NCBI GenBank assembly: GCA_002359055.1
Contig: DEQC01000083.1
Location: forward strand, 23,674-71,234
Origin: Flavobacteriales bacterium UBA3376
GTDB lineage: Bacteria > Bacteroidota > Bacteroidia > Flavobacteriales > Weeksellaceae
Reading direction: 5' to 3'
DNA length: 47,561 nucleotides
Shown here: positions 42,628 to 47,561 of the stretch, piece after piece
Layout of the letters: the number at the start of each line of letters is the position of its first letter
How positions within the stretch are numbered: the first letter of the stretch is position 1
Made by a program: the position numbers and the translations under genes
The notes under the pieces: generated by a model
Seen by the model: the letters and a program-made list of their open reading frames with translations, nothing else
Databases searched by the model: none
What the model was told of the DNA's origin: nothing

Positions 42628-43522
42628 TGCTATAAGAAATAGACTTTGTAAGTTTTCGGGCGAAGACTATACAATAATCCAAAAATGTGGCAATAAAGTC
42701 CAACTTTACTTTTCACTAATTGGCTTATTAGTATTGGTCATTTTGTTGTGCAGTTTTGCAAGTGCTCTATATTTTACAGATCATTTATTTCATAATATTA
42801 TCGCAGATATTGGAGTTGGAATTGTTTGGGGTTATATTATTACAAATATGTACGTTTTATTATTGTACACCATTTCTCCTACCCTTTTACCAACGAAGGA
42901 GAGAAAAAAACAAAAGGAAAAAACATATCCATTTAAGCTATCTTATTCAATGGGAATACGAATTTTCATAGTATTACTTTTAGCTATAATCATTGCCCAG
43001 CCACTCAATGTTTTAATTTTAAAACCCGATTCAACAGCTTTAGCATTCGACATTAAACAATTATTAACCACTAATCCTTTAGCAACAATCATTACAATAG
43101 CAGTTATTGCTATTTTCCTTTTACCTGTTTACCTAAAATATAGCATTAGAAAATTAGGTGAGTTTTATGAGAAAAAAGCAGAGATTAAAATGAAAATTAT
43201 CCAAGATGATTACAGAGATTTCAAAAAGGAATATCAGCACATCTTTGAAGAAAAAACTTCCGTATATAATGAAAGATTGAAAAATACATTAAATCCATTA
43301 TTGACTAAATTAAGTCAAATAATTAATGAAGAACCCAAAGAAGAAAGAATAGAATTATTTCAAAAAATCTCAAATGAATTATCAGTTGAACTTAATGAAA
43401 CTAAAATAGAAAAATACGAATATTGGGCAGACCCGCCTTATCGTACCATTCACAAATCACGAACCAAAAACACGCTTTCCGAACAAGATCTATTGAACCA
43501 TATTTATCCTGAAACTGATTGA
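42611..43522 (+). CDS. Second DUF4407-like membrane protein, paralogue of the upstream gene
   Basis: 303 aa with helices at about 31-56, 64-88, 113-134 and 156-178. It keeps the same order of landmarks as its neighbour: an N-terminal YTIIQKCGNKVQLYF like YSDQIKYMCLGG, IVWGYIITNM (71-80) like IVWGLMIFNI, and IRIFIVLLLAIIIAQPLNVL like PRIIMGAIIAITISKPIEI. The long coiled coil is instead C-terminal (185-275). The TTG of the next gene overlaps its TGA. I infer that the two proteins arose by duplication and act together. Confidence 0.75.
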   Translation: MNPILNAIRNRLCKFSGEDYTIIQKCGNKVQLYFSLIGLLVLVILLCSFASALYFTDHLFHNIIADIGVGIVWGYIITNMYVLLLYTISPTLLPTKERKKQKEKTYPFKLSYSMGIRIFIVLLLAIIIAQPLNVLILKPDSTALAFDIKQLLTTNPLATIITIAVIAIFLLPVYLKYSIRKLGEFYEKKAEIKMKIIQDDYRDFKKEYQHIFEEKTSVYNERLKNTLNPLLTKLSQIINEEPKEERIELFQKISNELSVELNETKIEKYEYWADPPYRTIHKSRTKNTLSEQDLLNHIYPETD

Positions 43523-45324
43523 CAACCATTATCATCATAATCATTATTGCAGTTATTCTGTATTATCTGTTTTGGAACAAAAAAACAGATGAAAAAGCTA
43601 TTGCCATAAATGAAGAGAATAAAAATAATGAAATAGAAATTAAAGAATTTTACGAAGAAGAAATTTATACCGATGAAAACGGACGATACAGATTATTAGA
43701 AAAAACAAGAGAAATACCAAGACGTACCTATATCAAAGCCGAATTGAACGGAAAATATTGGGGCGAAATTGACGAGCAATTTTCCAATCAATTTGCACAT
43801 TCCAAGTTCTTTGATTTCAATATTTATGAAGTAACGCTAAATAATGCTGAATATTCAAAATTCCCATTTGAAATAAATGAAGACTATAATATCCCAAGAG
43901 AAAAACTACCTAAATTAATACACACGGTTTTACAAGAAAATGGAAAAGAATATGAAGTCAATTTGCACGAGCCTATTTTTGAATTAGGTTCAATAAAATT
44001 TAACCGAAAATTACATCAAGACGAAGGAAATGAAGTTTTTGGAACTATCGATGCCGTTGTTACAGGTTACATTCTTGATTCTACCAAAGAAGTTTATTTT
44101 GAACCTGAATATATTGGTACAATTCACGAAACCACTCACATTCCAGAGGTTGAAGAACCTATACTTTATAAGACCAATGTACCGACAGGAAACGTAAAAT
44201 ATAAAGGCAATTACAAAAATACAGAGAAGTTTTTATCTAATTATAAGGACACATATTGGGAAGGATGGAAATACAGTAAACCACCAACTATCACAAATAC
44301 TGAAGGATGTTTTTCTTCTGTAATCAGTTTATTGGCAGGAATTATCGGTATTGCTTTCCTATTAATGATGTTGCCACAAATGGCAATTCTCTTGCCGTTT
44401 TTTCTTATTCTGTTTTTACTGAACCTAATTCCTGCAAGGTTTTTTAGTTGGCTATTCCGTATAATAGGTATATTACTTTTGTTAGGGTTTGTGGCAAGTT
44501 TATTTCATTTTTTCAATACTACCACAACGCAGACTTACATTCCCAAACCACTTGTAACAGAGCAACCCGAAGAACGCAAAACACAAACAGAAGCAATCAT
44601 TGATACGCTTGACAACGACGCTGTCGTAAATGACACCATAATCAAGCATTTCAGAGTTTGGCAGGATTATGACGGCAACCAATATGAGGGTACAATTTGG
44701 ACAAGGAAAAGCGATTTTGCCAAAGCAAAATATTTCAAAAACAATCTGACTTTAAATTCAAATTCATCAAGAGCTTATGATGAAATGATTTACCGCTTAA
44801 AAGAAAATGACAAAAACAATTTAATCGGTGTGTATCAGTTGTTTGACAGTATCAGACAAAAGGAACAACTATCAAACGTGAAATTTGCAGAGCTAATTGT
44901 TTCCTTTGTGCAGGATATTCCATATACAGTGATTGTTCCTGATGACTGCAACCCGAATTTGTATGATGATGAATTTATCCAAGAATACCTTTCCTCTGCC
45001 GATGCTCGTTGTGATGGTTTTCAAAAGTTCGGTATCAATTCGCCTGTCGAATTTATGTCAACTTTAAATGGTGATTGTGATACACGAACTTTGCTTTTAT
45101 ATACAATACTCGCACATTACGGCTACGATGTAGCATTATTCAGCAGTGAATATTATGCACATTCCATAATCGGAATAAATTTGCCGATAAGCGGAATGAC
45201 TTATCAATATCAAAACCAACGCTATGTACTTTGGGAAACAACTGCACCAAATATCAAAGCAGGCGTTTTACCCAAAGAAATTTCAAACTTAAATTATTGG
45301 AGAATATCATTAAAATCAAAATAA
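43519..45324 (+). CDS. Membrane protein with a C-terminal transglutaminase-like protease domain
   Basis: 601 aa from TTG 43519, the only start giving a full N-terminal helix (TTIIIIIIIAVILYYLF). A soluble domain (30-260) is followed by a three-helix block (264-331), then a C-terminal domain of the transglutaminase/papain-like fold: Cys520 in LNGDCDTRTLLLY, His548 in YYAHSIIGI and Glu573 in VLWETTAP. The complete triad suggests an active protease or acyltransferase, probably outside the inner membrane. It overlaps the preceding gene by 4 nt and is 1 nt before the next gene. Confidence 0.8.
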   Translation: MTTIIIIIIIAVILYYLFWNKKTDEKAIAINEENKNNEIEIKEFYEEEIYTDENGRYRLLEKTREIPRRTYIKAELNGKYWGEIDEQFSNQFAHSKFFDFNIYEVTLNNAEYSKFPFEINEDYNIPREKLPKLIHTVLQENGKEYEVNLHEPIFELGSIKFNRKLHQDEGNEVFGTIDAVVTGYILDSTKEVYFEPEYIGTIHETTHIPEVEEPILYKTNVPTGNVKYKGNYKNTEKFLSNYKDTYWEGWKYSKPPTITNTEGCFSSVISLLAGIIGIAFLLMMLPQMAILLPFFLILFLLNLIPARFFSWLFRIIGILLLLGFVASLFHFFNTTTTQTYIPKPLVTEQPEERKTQTEAIIDTLDNDAVVNDTIIKHFRVWQDYDGNQYEGTIWTRKSDFAKAKYFKNNLTLNSNSSRAYDEMIYRLKENDKNNLIGVYQLFDSIRQKEQLSNVKFAELIVSFVQDIPYTVIVPDDCNPNLYDDEFIQEYLSSADARCDGFQKFGINSPVEFMSTLNGDCDTRTLLLYTILAHYGYDVALFSSEYYAHSIIGINLPISGMTYQYQNQRYVLWETTAPNIKAGVLPKEISNLNYWRISLKSK

Positions 45325-45325
45325 A

Positions 45326-45832
45326 ATGGATACAACAAAAATAATCACGCTTACCGTAATCGGAATTATTGCAATTGCAATTTCTTTGACGATTACACAG
45401 CTTTTTTTGCGAAAAGCAAAATCAAAATTGGAAAACGAAGAAAAAATAAATCTTGCTTATGGTATTTTATTTCTCGGTTGGGTCATATCATTTTCATTGC
45501 TCAATGTAAAATCTATATCCATAATGAGCGAATATGTTGACACCCTTTACAAAACCAATTCAGCTAATCATTTGGCAGACATATCAAAAACAAGTGTTTT
45601 GTTCATCGGCTTAACCAATTTTTGGCTGATACTTTGGTATCTTATCACAAAAGCATTTTCCATACTCATTGCAGGCAAAAGAACTGATGTCAACGAAATC
45701 GAAAACAATCATTACACTTATTTTCTGATGAAAGGTGTTGTTTTTATCGGTTTTGTTTACTGTTTAATGCCTGTCTTTGAAATGCTTTTAAGAACATTTT
45801 TACCAACTATTGAAATCCCTTATTATCGTTAA
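45326..45832 (+). CDS. Four-helix membrane protein of the DUF4407 operon
   Basis: 168 aa with helices at about 6-27, 43-62, 88-110 and 135-155. No enzymatic motif and no family I can name. It is wedged between the transglutaminase-like gene (1 nt) and a lipoprotein gene (2 nt), so it is part of the same membrane assembly. Confidence 0.75.
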   Translation: MDTTKIITLTVIGIIAIAISLTITQLFLRKAKSKLENEEKINLAYGILFLGWVISFSLLNVKSISIMSEYVDTLYKTNSANHLADISKTSVLFIGLTNFWLILWYLITKAFSILIAGKRTDVNEIENNHYTYFLMKGVVFIGFVYCLMPVFEMLLRTFLPTIEIPYYR

Positions 45833-45834
45833 TT

Positions 45835-46686
45835 ATGAAAAGAATACTTATTTTTTTGACAGTAGCATTAGCTTTGAGTTCTTGTGTATCAGAAAGTGAA
45901 CATCAAAGAATTGTTGATGAGAAAAATGCACTTTCTATAGAAAATCAAAATTTAAAAAATGAACTAGAAGAGATAAAATTTGGAGCACCAAATTTGCTTT
46001 CTGACGGAAAAAAGTTTTATCAAGCAAAAGACTTTTCACAGGCAAGACAAAAATTTCAAATACTTGTAGAAAAACATCCTGATATGCCCCAATCTATTGA
46101 AGCAAAGAAATATCTTGCCAATATTGACGAAGAAGAACTTTGGCAAAACGCTTTAATTTCGGAAGATATTAGCAACACGGAAGATTATATATCGAAATAT
46201 CCAAAAGGAAAGTACATCAGCAATGCAATTTCAAGAAAGAATGAACTCAAAAAACTGAATATGCAAAAGGCTTATGATGACGCTTTAAGTAGCAATTCTT
46301 CATATGCTTGGAAGAGATTTTTAGATGAATATCCCGACCACCCAAACAAAAGTTCTATCAAAGAAAAAATCATTCGCTTAGAAGTTGATGAAATATTAGG
46401 CGACAGAGAAACAGGACGAATGCCTTCTTTCGATAATTACAGTACAAGCTATTCTTCGAATTCATCAGTAGAAATTACTAATAATACAGGTTGCAACCTA
46501 ACTGTTCGTTATAGTGGTGTTGAAGCAAAATTGATAGAAATTCCGTCAGGTGGTACAAGGACAGTTTATCTATCAAGTGGAACTTACAAAATTGCCGCTT
46601 CTGCTTGTGGTGCCAACTATGCAGGTACAGAGAGTTTACACGGAAGTTATGGTTCAACCTTTTACATCAGTAGAACAAGATATTAG
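45835..46686 (+). CDS. Lipoprotein with coiled coil, TPR-like repeats and a beta domain
   Basis: 283 aa. Lipobox LSSC (Cys17). Residues 20-50 form a coiled coil (HQRIVDEKNALSIENQNLKN). About 50-180 hold TPR-like helices (GKKFYQAKDFSQARQKFQIL, IEAKKYLANI, DYISKYPKGKYISNAI) like those of YbgF or BamD-type proteins. The C-terminal 80 residues (VEITNNTGCNLTVRYSGVEA onward) form a beta-sandwich-like domain. Probably an outer- or inner-membrane-anchored scaffold that contacts the other products of the operon. Confidence 0.8.
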   Translation: MKRILIFLTVALALSSCVSESEHQRIVDEKNALSIENQNLKNELEEIKFGAPNLLSDGKKFYQAKDFSQARQKFQILVEKHPDMPQSIEAKKYLANIDEEELWQNALISEDISNTEDYISKYPKGKYISNAISRKNELKKLNMQKAYDDALSSNSSYAWKRFLDEYPDHPNKSSIKEKIIRLEVDEILGDRETGRMPSFDNYSTSYSSNSSVEITNNTGCNLTVRYSGVEAKLIEIPSGGTRTVYLSSGTYKIAASACGANYAGTESLHGSYGSTFYISRTRY

Positions 46687-46688
46687 TA

Positions 46689-47261
46689 ATGGATAAAATT
46701 ATAAAAATAGTTCTCGCTGTTTTACTCTTTCTTTGCCTTGCGAAAATGCCTTATGGATATTATCAGTTTGTAAGGTTTGCAGGACTTATTGGCTTTGCTA
46801 TCCTTGCTTACCAAGCCAATCAACAAAACAAGCAAACCGAAATGATTGTTTACGGTGCATTAGCATTACTTTTTCAACCGCTTTTCAAAATTGCATTAGG
46901 CAGAGAACTTTGGAATATTGTAGATGTGATTGTAGGAATAGGACTTACAGTATCAATATTTATAAAAACCAAAGAAATATCCAACGCTAAAGCAAGCACA
47001 TTTGCAATTCGCACAAGCCAACCGCACAAAGCCAAAATTGCAAAAGAGCTTGCTTTGCCAACACACGACAAAAGAAACACGAAAATGACAACAAAACAGA
47101 CGACAGAAAAAGAAGGGCGAAGGCATAACAGGCGTTTGGCAAAAAAGCGGGTTCAGTGCTTAAATGAAGCTTTGTGCTTCGTATCAAGTTCTGTGCTGGC
47201 AGAAAGTTTTGTACTTCGAAATCCGCTTCTTCGCCAAGCGCCAAAACGTCAAACTGTCTAA
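46689..47261 (+). CDS. DUF6804-like small membrane protein with read-through C-terminal extension
   Basis: 190 aa as an open frame. Residues 1-95 (AKMPYGYYQFVRFAGLIGFA, then ALLFQPLFKIALGRELWNIV) match small four-helix proteins of the DUF6804 type, normally about 100 aa. From about residue 98 onward the frame has a basic, low-complexity character and passes through repeat-like DNA, then through attC-like site 3 (from codon 145). The C-terminal half is thus most likely acquired by fusion to the boundary sequence rather than a real domain. Confidence 0.7.
   Translation: MDKIIKIVLAVLLFLCLAKMPYGYYQFVRFAGLIGFAILAYQANQQNKQTEMIVYGALALLFQPLFKIALGRELWNIVDVIVGIGLTVSIFIKTKEISNAKASTFAIRTSQPHKAKIAKELALPTHDKRNTKMTTKQTTEKEGRRHNRRLAKKRVQCLNEALCFVSSSVLAESFVLRNPLLRQAPKRQTV
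47123..47254 (+). repeat. attC-like recombination site 3
   Basis: R'' GCATAAC (47123-47129), L'' GGCGTTTGGC (47131-47140) with L' GCCAAGCGCC (47233-47242, one G-T pair), then a second arm AAGCGG (47145-47150) with CCGCTT (47223-47228), and a final GTCAAAC (47248-47254), one mismatch from GTTRRRY. An inner hairpin is GAAGC/GCTTC (47166-47180). Length 132 nt, nearly the same as site 2. It closes the 6.5-kb unit that starts with GTTATGCC at 40631 (here GGCATAAC, 47122-47129). Confidence 0.6.
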
Positions 47262-47346
47262 AAACCTCCTCTCATCAACATTCTTTTGCCAATAACTTAA
47301 CATACAAGTCTCAACATAACTTAATGATTTTCACTATCTTCATCCT

Positions 47347-47561
47347 ATGAAATACGTCATAGGAAAAAACAGAAATCAAATAGAGTTTTACAGTTTGGAA
47401 GAACTCATCGAGCAGGATAACGAAGTTCGACTGATTGATTTGTTTGTTGATAGTCTGCCTCTTTTAGAATACGGATTTGAAAAGCCCAAACAAAATGAAA
47501 AAGGCGGAAGACCAGCTTATCATCCTTCGGATTTACTAAAGCTCTACATCTACGGTTATCA
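47347..47561 (+). CDS. IS1182-type transposase, N-terminal part (cut by window end)
   Basis: 71 codons, open to the end. KYVIGKNRNQIEFYSLEELI, then LIDLFVDSLPLLEYGF, and GGRPAYHPSDLLKLYIYGY match the N-terminal DUF772-type region of IS1182/IS5-group DDE transposases. The GGRPAYHP box is especially diagnostic. The DDE catalytic residues lie beyond the window. The left IS end should lie in 47255-47340, but I cannot pick its terminal inverted repeat without the right end. Confidence 0.85.
   Translation, partial: MKYVIGKNRNQIEFYSLEELIEQDNEVRLIDLFVDSLPLLEYGFEKPKQNEKGGRPAYHPSDLLKLYIYGY

Noticed and set aside
1..47561. tRNA, rRNA or tmRNA genes
   Set aside because: No cloverleaf, TTCRANNC-like T-loop context or rRNA-like conserved segment was noticed in intergenic regions; a tRNAscan/Infernal run would be decisive.

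Overview
The window looks like a chromosomal segment of a low-GC member of the Bacteroidota, most likely class Flavobacteriia. The evidence is the AT-rich codon use, the type of proteins encoded, the near absence of strong Shine-Dalgarno sites, several -7 boxes of the Bacteroidota type (TAnnTTTG), lipoproteins with short SC lipoboxes, and housekeeping genes (purD, mtgA, mnmE, a DtxR-type regulator) of the usual flavobacterial lengths. Genus cannot be fixed from the sequence alone.

Layout. (1) 1-12313 is ordinary chromosome: the end of a GCS2-type carboxylate-amine ligase followed by a class I amidotransferase and an ATP-grasp-like protein; a diheme cytochrome c; purD; mtgA; a three-gene guanidino/ureido catabolism cluster (amidohydrolase, arginine-modifying enzyme, CtlX); a membrane metallophosphoesterase; a DtxR/MntR regulator; mnmE. 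(2) 12443-13230 is a decayed PadR-regulator/membrane-protein pair with three separate lesions. (3) 13486-24192 is a five-gene defence-type island: SNF2-type helicase with a degenerate phospholipase-D-like N-terminus, DUF4391 protein, type III Mod methyltransferase, AlbA/Schlafen-like ATPase and a type III Res helicase-nuclease. (4) 24480-32005 is accessory DNA: a nitroreductase behind a dyad operator, a trimethylamine monooxygenase (tmm) behind a leader that can fold into a nested structure, a 260-aa protein overlapping a PIN-domain RNase, and a run of small exported proteins and lipoproteins. A short intergenic element (TTAAATGTTAAATTAG core) recurs before these genes and again at 39.35 kb. 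(5) 32191-38810 is a complete nine-gene N-type ATPase operon in the order D-C-Q-R-B-E-F-A-G, with no separate delta gene but a b subunit whose C-terminus looks delta-like. A truncated serine recombinase follows it. (6) 39379-47254 looks like a cassette array bounded by attC-like sites of the integron type. Within each unit the first and last 7-mers are mutually complementary (GTTGTGC...GCACAAC; GTTATGC...GCATAAC), and two of the sites are 132-134 nt with 10-bp outer arms. One unit is 1.05 kb (two small genes). The other is 6.5 kb and holds a tightly overlapping seven-gene membrane/lipoprotein operon built around DUF4407, which I consider the best candidate for an undescribed system. The window ends inside an IS1182-type transposase.

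How it fits together: the left quarter is core metabolism. The remainder is a mosaic of horizontally acquired blocks (restriction island, N-ATPase, cassette-like units), each carrying its own marks of mobility (pseudogenes, recombinase remnant, hairpin boundaries, IS element). No integron integrase, CRISPR array, tRNA or rRNA was found in the window.
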